Of a DNA stretch of 64,000 bases, positions 41,693-51,372 are shown in pieces; within the stretch, counting starts at the first letter, position 1, and the number at the start of each line of letters is the position of its first letter. Below the pieces are notes generated by a model. The model worked only from the letters and a program-made list of their open reading frames with translations. It had not been told where the DNA came from and did no database searches. The translations under genes were made by a program, and so were the position numbers. The stretch comes from Methylibium sp965279545 (GTDB taxonomy: Bacteria > Pseudomonadota > Gammaproteobacteria > Burkholderiales > Burkholderiaceae_C), in NCBI RefSeq assembly GCF_965279545.1, contig NZ_OZ257250.1, forward strand, positions 1,426,001-1,490,000, written 5' to 3'.

Positions 41693-43906
41693 CTAGCGCC
41701 GGGGCCGCTTGGCCTTGCGCGGCGCAGCCTCCGCACCCGCGTTGCGCGCCGGCGCGCGGGGCTGCTTGCTGACGGCCTTCTTGGCTGCCCGCTTGTGCTC
41801 GCGGTCCGCGCCTTTCACGGCCTGCAACTCCTCGACGGCGGAAGCCGTCTTGTCGCGTGGGGCACGTGGGCTCAGGCCCGACTCGTGCACGAGCCGGAAA
41901 TCGATCTTGCGACCATCGAGGTCGACACGGCTGACCTGCACCCGCACCCGGCTGCCGACCACATAGCGCACGCCCGTGCGCTCGCCGCGCAGTTCCTGTC
42001 GTGCTTCGTCGAAGCGGAAGTACTCCCCGCCCAGTTCGGTGATGTGCACCAGACCTTCGACGTAGAGCTCGTCGAGCGTCACGAACAGACCGAAGGTCGT
42101 GACCGCCGTGACCGCACCGCCGAACTCCTCGCCGAGGTGGTCGCGCATGAACTTGCACTTGAGCCAGGCCTCGACGTCGCGCGAGGCTTCGTCCGCACGC
42201 CGCTCGTTCGCGCTGCAGTGCGCACCGGCCGCCTCCCAGGCCAGTGCCTCGGCGGTCTGCTTGACGACCTGCTTGGCTTGCGCCTTGGACGCCGCCGTCG
42301 GACGCAGCTTGCGCGTGTGCACCGCCGAACTCGCGAGCTCCGTGACCTGCAGGTGGTACTTCTTGCTGCCGAGCAAGGCCTTGATCACGCGGTGCACCAG
42401 CAAGTCCGGGTAGCGGCGGATCGGGCTGGTGAAATGCGTGTAGGCCGGGTAGGCCAGGCCGAAGTGACCGCTGTTGGTGGGCGTGTAGATGGCCTGCTGC
42501 ATGGAACGCAGCAGCATCGAGTGGATCTGCGTCGCGTCGGGACGGTCCTTCGTGGCCTGGGCAATGGCCTGGAACTCACTGGGCCGCGGGTCGTCGCCGA
42601 TCGACAAACCCAGGCCGAGCGCGCGCAGATAGGTCTGCAGGATGGTCCGCTTCTCCGGCGTCGGACCCTCGTGCACCCGGTACAGCGAGGCGTGCTTGTG
42701 CGACGCAATGAAGTCGGCCGAGCACACATTCGCGGCGAGCATCGCCTCCTCGATCAGGCGGTGCGCATCGTTGCGCGTGCGTGGCACGATCTTCTCGATG
42801 CGGCCGTTGTCGTCGCACACGATCTGCGTTTCGGTGGTTTCGAAGTCGACGGCACCCCGGCCGGCACGCGCCTTCAGCAGCGCGCGGTAGACCTCGTGCA
42901 GGTGCAGCAGGTGCGGCACCAGCGCCTGTTGTTTCTGCGCTTCCGGCCCCCGCGTGTTGGCCAGGATGGCGGCGACCTCGGTGTAGGTGAAGCGCGCGTG
43001 CGAGTTGATCACCGCCGGGAAGAACTGGTAGGCATGGATCTCGCCCACCTCATCGATCACCATGTCGCACACCATCGCGAGGCGGTCCTCGTTGGGGTTC
43101 AGCGAGCACAGGCCGTTGCTGAGCTTCTCCGGCAGCATCGGGATCACACGGCGCGGAAAATACACCGACGTCGCGCGCTCGTAGGCATCGTCATCGAGCG
43201 ATTCGCCGGGCTTCACGTAGTGGCTCACATCGGCGATCGCCACGACCAGCCGCCAGCCGTTCGGCTGCTTGACACGGCCGATCTTCGCCGGCTCGCAATA
43301 GACCGCGTCGTCGAAGTCGCGAGCGTCCTCGCCGTCGATCGTGACCAGCGACACGTCCGTCAGATCGATGCGCTGCTTCTTGTCGGCCGGGCGCACCTTG
43401 TCCGGCAGCTTGGCCGTCTGCGCCAGGGTCTCGGCCGAGAAGCGATGGGGCACCTCGTACTTGCGCACGGCGATCTCGATCTCCATGCCGGGATCTTCGA
43501 TCTCGCCGAGCACCTCGGTCACGCGCCCGAGTGGCTGTGAATGCATGGACGGCGGCTCGGTCAGCTCGACGGCGACCACCTGTCCCGCCATCGCATTCGC
43601 GATGCCGTTCTTCGGGATCATGATGTCCTGGCCGTAGCGCTTGTCCTCGGGTGCGACCAGCCAGATGCCGCTTTCGTGCAGCAGCCGGCCGATGATCGGC
43701 GCCTTGCGGCGCTCGAGGATCTCGAGCACGCGCCCTTCGGGTCGGCCCTTGCGATCGTAGCGGACCACCCTCACCCGGATGCGGTCGCGGTGCAGCACCG
43801 CGCGCATCTCCTGGGGCGAAAGGTAGATGTCGGATTCACCGTCGTCGCGTTGCACGAAACCGTGGCCATCGCGGTGGCCCTGGACAACGCCATCGACCTC
43901 GCTCAT
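41693..43906 (-). CDS. rnr: Ribonuclease R
   Basis: 737 residues if translation starts at ATG 43906. Cold-shock domains lead (VVQGHRDGHGFVQRDDGESD), the RNB catalytic core has the metal-binding aspartates in TIDGEDARDFDDAVYC and GRRFTSPIRRYPDLLVHR-like HFTSPIRRYPDLLVHR, then an S1 domain (VTTFGLFVTLDELYVEG) and a Lys/Arg-rich tail, typical of RNase R. It degrades structured RNA 3' to 5' and takes part in rRNA quality control. The ATG lacks a ribosome binding site, and the open frame continues upstream through the tRNA-Leu promoter; the true start is uncertain (see findings). Confidence 0.95.
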   Translation of the reverse strand: MSEVDGVVQGHRDGHGFVQRDDGESDIYLSPQEMRAVLHRDRIRVRVVRYDRKGRPEGRVLEILERRKAPIIGRLLHESGIWLVAPEDKRYGQDIMIPKNGIANAMAGQVVAVELTEPPSMHSQPLGRVTEVLGEIEDPGMEIEIAVRKYEVPHRFSAETLAQTAKLPDKVRPADKKQRIDLTDVSLVTIDGEDARDFDDAVYCEPAKIGRVKQPNGWRLVVAIADVSHYVKPGESLDDDAYERATSVYFPRRVIPMLPEKLSNGLCSLNPNEDRLAMVCDMVIDEVGEIHAYQFFPAVINSHARFTYTEVAAILANTRGPEAQKQQALVPHLLHLHEVYRALLKARAGRGAVDFETTETQIVCDDNGRIEKIVPRTRNDAHRLIEEAMLAANVCSADFIASHKHASLYRVHEGPTPEKRTILQTYLRALGLGLSIGDDPRPSEFQAIAQATKDRPDATQIHSMLLRSMQQAIYTPTNSGHFGLAYPAYTHFTSPIRRYPDLLVHRVIKALLGSKKYHLQVTELASSAVHTRKLRPTAASKAQAKQVVKQTAEALAWEAAGAHCSANERRADEASRDVEAWLKCKFMRDHLGEEFGGAVTAVTTFGLFVTLDELYVEGLVHITELGGEYFRFDEARQELRGERTGVRYVVGSRVRVQVSRVDLDGRKIDFRLVHESGLSPRAPRDKTASAVEELQAVKGADREHKRAAKKAVSKQPRAPARNAGAEAAPRKAKRPRR

Positions 43907-43932
43907 CAGTGCGGCGCCGAGCGGCGCGCTGC

Positions 43933-43962
43933 TTGTCTTGTCTTCGTTCTTGATGCTAAAAT
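43933..43962 (+). promoter_or_regulatory. Sigma-70 promoter of tRNA-Leu
   Basis: TTGTCT (43933-43938, four of six to TTGACA), an 18-base spacer and TAAAAT (43957-43962, five of six to TATAAT), giving a start near 43969, about twelve bases before the tRNA. It overlaps sequence just upstream of the rnr start on the other strand. Confidence 0.65.
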
Positions 43963-43980
43963 CTCCGGCTTCGGTACCTA

Positions 43981-44065
<85 letters not shown>

Positions 44066-44073
44066 AATCATAG

Positions 44074-44101
44074 AAGGCCAGCGCAATGCGCTGGCCTTTT
44101 T
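44074..44101 (+). terminator. Rho-independent terminator of tRNA-Leu
   Basis: AAGGCCAGCGC, loop AAT, GCGCTGGCCTT and then TTT G TTT: an 11-pair perfect stem eight bases past the tRNA end. The opposite strand has only a weak T tract, so it mainly serves the tRNA. Confidence 0.88.
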
Positions 44102-44127
44102 GTTTCCCGCGACCGGCTGCGTCTCAC

Positions 44128-44649
44128 TCAGACCGCCAGCTTTCTCGCAAGGCCTTCCGGCCGCAAGCTGTCGTAGTCCTCGAAAGGTTGATGGATCCAC
44201 GGGCTGGTCGGCAAAGACTCCACGTAGTAGTCCGGCGTGTAGGTCGATATTCCCTTGACCCAGATCACCGACGAGCGCAGTTCGCTGATCGCGGGCATGC
44301 CTCGCAACCGATCGACCACCGCCTTCAGCGTCACGCCGGTATCGGCGAGATCGTCGACCAGCAGCAGGCGCCCGGCCAGTTCGCCTTTGGGCAAGGTGAC
44401 ATAGGTCGCCATGTCCAGCCGACCCTGGATCGTGCCCGACTCGGCACGGTAGGAACTCGTCGACATGATGGCCAGCGGCTTGTCGAACACGCGCGACAGC
44501 ATGTCGCCGGGCCGCAGGCCGCCACGTGCAAGGCACAGGATCTGGTCGAACTCCCAACCCGAGTTGTGCACCTTGAGCGCCAGGCGCTCGATCAGCAGGT
44601 GGTACTCGTCCCAGGAGACGTAGAGGTGCTTGCCATCGTCGGTGAGCAT
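44128..44649 (-). CDS. Purine-type phosphoribosyltransferase
   Basis: 173 residues. The type I PRTase PRPP-binding motif is LLLVDDLADTGVTLKAV, and CLARGGLRPGDMLSRVF is the pyrophosphate-side loop of the xanthine/guanine-hypoxanthine group. The C-terminal aromatic residues (SPWIHQPFEDYD) stack on the purine in that group. It salvages a free purine base into a nucleotide. It is 33 bases after purA on the same strand, so synthesis and salvage of purines appear co-transcribed. Exact base (xanthine, hypoxanthine or guanine) is not clear. Confidence 0.88.
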   Translation of the reverse strand: MLTDDGKHLYVSWDEYHLLIERLALKVHNSGWEFDQILCLARGGLRPGDMLSRVFDKPLAIMSTSSYRAESGTIQGRLDMATYVTLPKGELAGRLLLVDDLADTGVTLKAVVDRLRGMPAISELRSSVIWVKGISTYTPDYYVESLPTSPWIHQPFEDYDSLRPEGLARKLAV

Positions 44650-44682
44650 GTCGCGTGGTTCCGTGGTGTCGGGTCCGGCCCT

Positions 44683-46017
<1,335 letters not shown>

Positions 46018-46055
46018 TGTCCTGTCCTGTATCTGAAAGCTCCCGGGCGCCACAC

Positions 46056-47219
46056 TCACAGCACCCGCACGACCCACCGACCGCCCTCGCTCACGATCTC
46101 TCGGTCGCAGTCGAATTCCTGCACTTCATGCTCGTGCCCTGGCAGAACGCACACCACTGTCTCGCCCTGGGCACGCAGCGCCCGCACGGCCGCACGCAGC
46201 CCGTTGTCTTCGCCCCACGGCGCCCGCACCGCCGCGCGTCGCCCGTCGAGGCGGGCACGCTGCACGACCTCCTTGAGATCGGCGCTGAAGCCCACCGCCG
46301 GCCGGTTGCGGCCGAACACCGCACCGACCTCGTCGTAGCGGCCGCCCCGGACCAGCGAGTCGCTGGAGCCGGCGCCGTAGACGGCGAAGCGCGCGCCACT
46401 GTAGTAGGCATACCCACTCAGGTCGGCCAGGTCGAAGCCGACACTGACGTCCGGATGCGCGATCGCCGCGTGTGCGGCAAGACGTTGCAAATCGGCCAGC
46501 GCCGCAACGATCAGCGGACGCTGCGGCAACCTGGCGGCCGCGGCGCCGAGCACCTCGACATCGCCGTACAGGGACGTCAAGGCCAGCAACCCCTGCCGCA
46601 CCTCTGCGGCAAAGCCGCCGCTCAGCTTCTGGAGCGCCGTGCCGTCTTTCGCGGCAAGCGCGGCATACACCTCGCTCAGCCGGGCCGGATCGCAGGCGAC
46701 ACCGGCCAGCAATCCCCGCACGATGCGGGCGTCGGCGAGGTCGAGCACCAGACCCGACACGCCGGCCGCGCGCAGGCTGTCGAGCGCCAGATCCTGCACC
46801 TCGAGGTCGGCTTCGAGCCCGGCGTGCCCGTAGAGCTCCGCGCCGAACTGCAGCGGCTCACGGCTGCCGTGCAGTCCGGCTGGCCGCGTGTGGGCCACCG
46901 GGCCGCAGTAGCACAGGCGGGTGATGCTGTCGCGGTTGAGCAAGTGCGCATCGATGCGCGCCACTTGCGGCGTGGTGTCAGCCCGCAAACCCAACGTGCG
47001 GCCGCTCAGTTGATCGACCAGCTTGAAAGTTCGCAAGTCCAGTTCGTGCCCGGTGCCCGACAACAGCGACTCGAGGTGTTCGAGCAGCGGCGGCATCACC
47101 AGTTCGTAGCCGTAGCTGCGAGCCGTGTCGAGCGCGGTACGCCGCAGCTCCTCGATGCGCCGCGCCTCGGAGGGCAGCACGTCGGCAATGTGCTCGGGCA
47201 GCAGCCAAGCAGAGATCAT
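46056..47219 (-). CDS. hisZ: ATP phosphoribosyltransferase regulatory subunit
   Basis: 387 residues. A class II aminoacyl-tRNA synthetase-like fold with motif 1 (LPSEARRIEELRRTALDTAR) and motif 2-like segments, but truncated of the anticodon domain, as HisZ proteins are compared with HisS. It must act with a short-form HisG to start histidine synthesis; no hisG is in the window. TACAAT at 47250-47245 on this strand is a possible -10 box 26 bases before the start. HisS proper is encoded separately at 54.6 kb. Confidence 0.93.
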   Translation of the reverse strand: MISAWLLPEHIADVLPSEARRIEELRRTALDTARSYGYELVMPPLLEHLESLLSGTGHELDLRTFKLVDQLSGRTLGLRADTTPQVARIDAHLLNRDSITRLCYCGPVAHTRPAGLHGSREPLQFGAELYGHAGLEADLEVQDLALDSLRAAGVSGLVLDLADARIVRGLLAGVACDPARLSEVYAALAAKDGTALQKLSGGFAAEVRQGLLALTSLYGDVEVLGAAAARLPQRPLIVAALADLQRLAAHAAIAHPDVSVGFDLADLSGYAYYSGARFAVYGAGSSDSLVRGGRYDEVGAVFGRNRPAVGFSADLKEVVQRARLDGRRAAVRAPWGEDNGLRAAVRALRAQGETVVCVLPGHEHEVQEFDCDREIVSEGGRWVVRVL

Positions 47220-47326
47220 GAAAAGCCTGCGGGGTTAAAACCGCATTGTACCGGCGCCCCTCTGCGGGACGACCCGCTGCGCAGGGCCGGACCGGGCGCC
47301 GTGACGCCTCTGCCGCGAGACGCCAC

Positions 47327-47515
47327 TCAGCCGGCCAGCATCGCCAGCACGATGAGCCCGCCCAGCATGCTGCTCAGACCCAGGAAGCGCAGCTGGCCGT
47401 CACTGAGCCGCGTGGCCTGTTCGAACACCTTGCGCCACCGCTGCGGGCTCAGGAACGGGAGCAAGCCCTCGAACACCAGCATCAGCGCCAGCGCGCTGAA
47501 CAGCGTATCCCACAT
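47327..47515 (-). CDS. DUF2065 small membrane protein
   Basis: 62 residues with two hydrophobic helices: LFSALALMLVFEGLLPFL near the start and FLGLSSMLGGLIVLAMLAG at the C-terminus, separated by a basic amphipathic loop (SPQRWRKVFEQATRLSD). This is the DUF2065 layout, and the gene normally sits just after hflC, as here (39-base gap). Function unknown; possibly linked with the HflKC complex by position. Confidence 0.9.
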   Translation of the reverse strand: MWDTLFSALALMLVFEGLLPFLSPQRWRKVFEQATRLSDGQLRFLGLSSMLGGLIVLAMLAG

Positions 47516-47554
47516 GCATGCTTCCCGATTTCGAGTCTGAGTCCTGCCTGCCGC

Positions 47555-48442
47555 TCACTTGGCGCGGTGAGACGGTGGCGCCTCGCCCCGCATGGCACGG
47601 AAGAACTCGCTCTCGGGATCGACCACCATCACGTCGGACTTGCTGCGGAAGGTCGCGCGGTAGGCTTCGAGACTGCGGTAGAACTGGGCGAACTGCGGGT
47701 CGCGGCCAAACGCCTCGGCATACAGCGCCGAAGCCTTGGCGTCGCCGTCGCCCTTGACCTTCTGCGCCGCGCGATAGGCCTCGGCGACGATGACCTCGCG
47801 CTGTCGATCGGCATCGGCGCGCACCTGCTCACCTTCGGCCTGACCGGTCGAGCGGGTCTCGTTGGCCACCCGCTTGCGCTCCGACTCCATGCGGCGATAG
47901 ACCGCCTCGGTGATGTTGGCGACGAAGTCGACCCGCTTGATCCGCACGTCGACCACCTCGATGCCGAAGCTGGTGGCGTCGTCCGACAAGCGACGCAGAA
48001 CGCCCTGCATGACCTTGTCGCGTTCGGTCGACAGCACCTGGCGCACGCTGACCTTGGTGACTTCCTCGTTCAGCGCGGCTTGCACGATCGGCGCCAGGCG
48101 CGCTTCGACGTTGCGCGCATCCACGCCGCTGTTGCGGATGAACTGGCGCGGGTCCTTGATGCGCCATTTCACCAGCCAATCGATCACGAGGCTGGTCTTC
48201 TCGGCCGTGAACACCGGCCGCGTCTCGGGACTGTCGAGACTCTGGATGCGGCGGTCGAGGAAGACGACGTTCTGGAACGGCGGGGGCAACTTGAACTTGA
48301 GCCCCGGCTGGGCGATGACTTCCTTGATCTCGCCCAGGGCGTACAGCACCGCGAACTGACGCTGGTCGACGACGAACAGCGTGCTGGAAGCGATCATCAA
48401 GGCGAGCAGCGCGCTCGCCACGATCAGGCCGATGCGATTCAT
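47555..48442 (-). CDS. hflC: HflC, modulator of FtsH protease
   Basis: 295 residues. N-terminal signal-anchor helix (IGLIVASALLALMIASSTLF) then an SPFH/band 7 domain starting VVDQRQFAVLYALGEI, and a coiled-coil rich in Ala/Glu/Arg (residues 190-260). With HflK it forms a large periplasmic cage around FtsH and limits its access to membrane substrates. Begins 14 bases after hflK. Confidence 0.96.
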   Translation of the reverse strand: MNRIGLIVASALLALMIASSTLFVVDQRQFAVLYALGEIKEVIAQPGLKFKLPPPFQNVVFLDRRIQSLDSPETRPVFTAEKTSLVIDWLVKWRIKDPRQFIRNSGVDARNVEARLAPIVQAALNEEVTKVSVRQVLSTERDKVMQGVLRRLSDDATSFGIEVVDVRIKRVDFVANITEAVYRRMESERKRVANETRSTGQAEGEQVRADADRQREVIVAEAYRAAQKVKGDGDAKASALYAEAFGRDPQFAQFYRSLEAYRATFRSKSDVMVVDPESEFFRAMRGEAPPSHRAK

Positions 48443-48456
48443 TTTTCTTGTTCTCC

Positions 48457-49764
48457 TCAGCGGCCTTCGCGCTCGCGCGAGCGCTGGTTGTCGCGCGAAC
48501 GCACGTCGTTCTGCGACGTGCCAGTGCTTTCGGTGGTCGGCAGCACCGGCGTCGGTGCCGCAGTGGCCGCGGTTGCGCCGGCCGACTGCATCAGCTTGTC
48601 GAGCGGCAGATAGAGCAGGTTGGAGCCGGTGCGCGACTCGATCATGATCTTGCTGACGTTCGAGTACACCTCGCGCATCGTGTCGACGTAGAGCCGGTCG
48701 CGCGTGACGCCCGGCGCCTTCTGGTACTCGGTCAGCACCTGGCGAAAGCGCGAAGCATCGCCGTCGGCTTGCGCGATCACGCGGGCCTTGTAACCCTCGG
48801 CCTCCTCGCGCAGCCGCGAGGCCGTGCCCTGCGCCTTCGGGATCACGTCGTTGGCGTAGGCCTGGCCCTCGTTCTTGAAGCGCGAGCGGTCGGCGCCGGC
48901 CTTCACCGCGTCGTCGAACGCCGCCTGCACCTGCTCCGGCGGCGCGACGCTCTGCACGTTGACGTTCGAGATCAGGATGCCGGTCTTCAGGCGGTCGAGC
49001 TGCGCCTGGATCGACTTGACCAGGTCGGTCGCGATGGCATCGCGCTGCTCGTAGAGCACCGAGTCCATGTTGCTGCGTCCGACGATCTCGCGCACCGCCG
49101 ATTCGGAGGCCAGCACCACCGCCTCGTCCGCGTTGCGGTTCTCGAACAGGTAGTCCTTCGAATCCTTCAGGCGGTACTGCACCGTGAAGCGGATGTCGAC
49201 GATGTTCTCGTCCTGGGTCAGCATTGACGAATCACGCAGTCCGGTGGCCTGCACCACCGAATTGCGACCCACTTCGACCGAGCGCAGCTGCGTCACGTTG
49301 ACCACTTCGGCCGACTGGAACGGGTAGGGGAAACGCCATTGGAAGCCCGCCTCGACCGTATGGCTGTAGCGGCCGAAGGACATCACGACGCCTTGCTGTC
49401 CTTCCTGCACGATGAAGAAGCCGCTGCCGAGCCAGATCAGCACCACCACACCGGCGATCAGGCCGGCCCCGATGCCGGCACTGCGCATGTCGGGTGGCGG
49501 TGCGTCCGGGCCCGCGCCTTCGGGCCGTTGGCCACCTCCCTTGCCACCGAACAGCCCGCTGAGCCGGCGGTTGAAGTCGCGCCAGAGCTCGTCGAGGTCC
49601 GGGGGGCCATCGTTGCGCCCGCCGGTGGCCAGCAGCACCCCGCTGCGCACGCACCAGGCCGCCCGCCGCGCGAGACCGCGGAGCAGCGAGGCCGCGGCCC
49701 CGGCCAGTAGCACGGAACCGGTCCGCGGGCGCGCTGCTGCGGCAGCATCGTTATAGGTATTCAT
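48457..49764 (-). CDS. hflK: HflK, modulator of FtsH protease
   Basis: 435 residues from ATG 49764, which overlaps the hflX stop (ATGA). The conserved part starts GPPDLDELWRDFNRRLSGLF, a transmembrane helix follows (AGVVVLIWLGSGFFIV), then the SPFH domain (VVMSFGRYSHTVEAGFQWRF) and a long coiled-coil. The first 50 residues are an Ala/Arg-rich extension with a weakly hydrophobic stretch I do not recognise in other HflK proteins. A GTG at 49638 would remove it. Start choice is therefore uncertain. Confidence 0.93.
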   Translation of the reverse strand: MNTYNDAAAAARPRTGSVLLAGAAASLLRGLARRAAWCVRSGVLLATGGRNDGPPDLDELWRDFNRRLSGLFGGKGGGQRPEGAGPDAPPPDMRSAGIGAGLIAGVVVLIWLGSGFFIVQEGQQGVVMSFGRYSHTVEAGFQWRFPYPFQSAEVVNVTQLRSVEVGRNSVVQATGLRDSSMLTQDENIVDIRFTVQYRLKDSKDYLFENRNADEAVVLASESAVREIVGRSNMDSVLYEQRDAIATDLVKSIQAQLDRLKTGILISNVNVQSVAPPEQVQAAFDDAVKAGADRSRFKNEGQAYANDVIPKAQGTASRLREEAEGYKARVIAQADGDASRFRQVLTEYQKAPGVTRDRLYVDTMREVYSNVSKIMIESRTGSNLLYLPLDKLMQSAGATAATAAPTPVLPTTESTGTSQNDVRSRDNQRSREREGR

Positions 49765-50984
49765 GCGTGTCGTTGGAGCAAGGCGGATGCAGGGGAAAGA
49801 TCGTGATCGGAGGGAACGACGGAAGCGTCCGGCGCCGCCGTGTCCGGTATGCGCGAATCGCCGCCGCCGAGCAGTGCCGCGCTCAACAAGCCGCGCAGCT
49901 CGGCCAGACCGTTGCCATGCAGCGCGCTGACAAAAACGCGCGGGATGCGACGCCCGCCGTCGAGCTCCAGCACATCGACCAGCGCGCGCGGCCGCTGTGA
50001 CTCTGCGAGCTGATCGAACTTGTTGTAGACAAGGATCTGCGCAATGTCGGCAGCATCGATCTCGGCAAGCACGCGCTCGACCTCGACCATCTGCTCGGCC
50101 AGCACCGGGCTGGCGGCGTCGACCACGTGCAGCAGCAGGTCGGCCTCGGCCGCCTCTTGCAGGGTGGCCGCGAAGGCCTTCACCAGGGTATGGGGCAGAT
50201 CCCGGATGAAGCCCACGGTATCGGACAAGGTGACCGAGCGCCGAGCATCCTCGAGGTAGAGCTGCCGCGTGGTCGTGTCGAGCGTGGCGAACAACTGATC
50301 GGCAGCATAACTGCGCGCCTTGACCAGGGCATTGAACAGGGTCGACTTGCCCGCATTGGTGTAGCCGATCAGCGAGACCCGGAAGGTGCCGGCACGCTCG
50401 CGCGAACGGCGTTGCGTGCCGCGCTGGCGCTTCACCTTGTCGAGCCGCAGCTTGAGGGCCTTGATGCGCTCGCCGATCATGCGCCGATCGAGTTCGATCT
50501 GGCGCTCGCCCGGGCCGCCGCGATGGCCGACGCCGCCGCGCTGGCGCTCCAGGTGGGTCCAGCGCCGCACCAGGCGGTTGCTGAGGTACTGAAGCTGCGC
50601 CAGTTCGACCTGCAGCTTGCCCTCGAAGCTCTGCGCGCGGGCGGCGAAGATCTCGAGGATCAACCCGGTGCGGTCGAGCACCTCGACACCGAGATGACGC
50701 TCCAGATTGCGCTGCTGCGTCGGCGACAGCGTCTGATCGAAGATCACGCAATGACCACCGCTCTCAGTGACCAGCGCCTTGAGCTCGTCAGCCTTGCCGG
50801 ACCCGAGGAACAGGGCCGCATCGGGCGCCTTGCGGCGCGCGATCAGGCGCGCGACCGGTGTGTCGCCGGCCGACTCGGCCAGCAGCGCCAGCTCATCGAG
50901 CGTCGCATCGAAGGACGCTCCGCCCCCCAGATCGACCCCGACCAGCACCGCCCGGGCCTCGTTGACGACGGAAGGCGTGCTCAA
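49761..50984 (-). CDS. hflX: GTPase HflX
   Basis: 407 residues from TTG 50984, the first possible start before the conserved region. The N-terminal HflX domain (ALFLGSGKADELKALV, LDRTGLILEIFAARAQSFEG) is followed by the glycine-rich linker GGVGHRGGPGERQIELDRR and the G domain: G1 LIGYTNAGKSTLFNAL, G3 LSDTVGFIRDLPHTL, G4 YNKFD. HflX splits stalled or heat-damaged ribosomes. Operon order hfq-hflX-hflK-hflC is the classical one. Confidence 0.96.
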   Translation of the reverse strand: MSTPSVVNEARAVLVGVDLGGGASFDATLDELALLAESAGDTPVARLIARRKAPDAALFLGSGKADELKALVTESGGHCVIFDQTLSPTQQRNLERHLGVEVLDRTGLILEIFAARAQSFEGKLQVELAQLQYLSNRLVRRWTHLERQRGGVGHRGGPGERQIELDRRMIGERIKALKLRLDKVKRQRGTQRRSRERAGTFRVSLIGYTNAGKSTLFNALVKARSYAADQLFATLDTTTRQLYLEDARRSVTLSDTVGFIRDLPHTLVKAFAATLQEAAEADLLLHVVDAASPVLAEQMVEVERVLAEIDAADIAQILVYNKFDQLAESQRPRALVDVLELDGGRRIPRVFVSALHGNGLAELRGLLSAALLGGGDSRIPDTAAPDASVVPSDHDLSPASALLQRHA

Positions 50985-51054
50985 ACCGGAACCACCAAGT
51001 GCTGGCGGCAGACGGTCGGACGGCGGACCGGAAGCTGGGAGTGCATCGAGCCGT

Positions 51055-51300
51055 TCAGCCCGCCGATTCCGGCGCGTCGTTGGCCTGGAAATTCACCGCC
51101 CGGCCCGGCACGACGGTGGAGATCGCGTGCTTGTAGACCATCTGGGTCACGGTGTTGCGCAACAAGACCACATACTGGTCGAAGGACTCGATGTGCCCCT
51201 GCAGCTTGATGCCGTTGACGAGGTAGATCGAGACCGGAACATGCTCCTTGCGCAGCAGGTTCAGGAACGGGTCTTGTAGGAGTTGCCCTTTGTTGCTCAC
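51055..51300 (-). CDS. hfq: RNA chaperone Hfq
   Basis: 81 residues from GTG 51300. Sm1 motif: PFLNLLRKEHVPVSIYLVNG; Sm2: YKHAISTVVPGRAV. The distal and proximal RNA-binding residues (Gln8, Phe in SFDQYVVLL, Lys-His in YKH) are intact. C-terminal tail is very short, as is usual in betaproteobacteria. Hexamers match small RNAs with mRNA. Lies between der and hflX with gaps of about 70 bases. Confidence 0.98.
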   Translation of the reverse strand: MSNKGQLLQDPFLNLLRKEHVPVSIYLVNGIKLQGHIESFDQYVVLLRNTVTQMVYKHAISTVVPGRAVNFQANDAPESAG

Positions 51301-51372
51301 GATATGGTCCGTGTTCTGAAGCTATGGAGGAATGGAAGGTATCACAGGCTCCGGCCCGCGAGCGCCCCCAAG

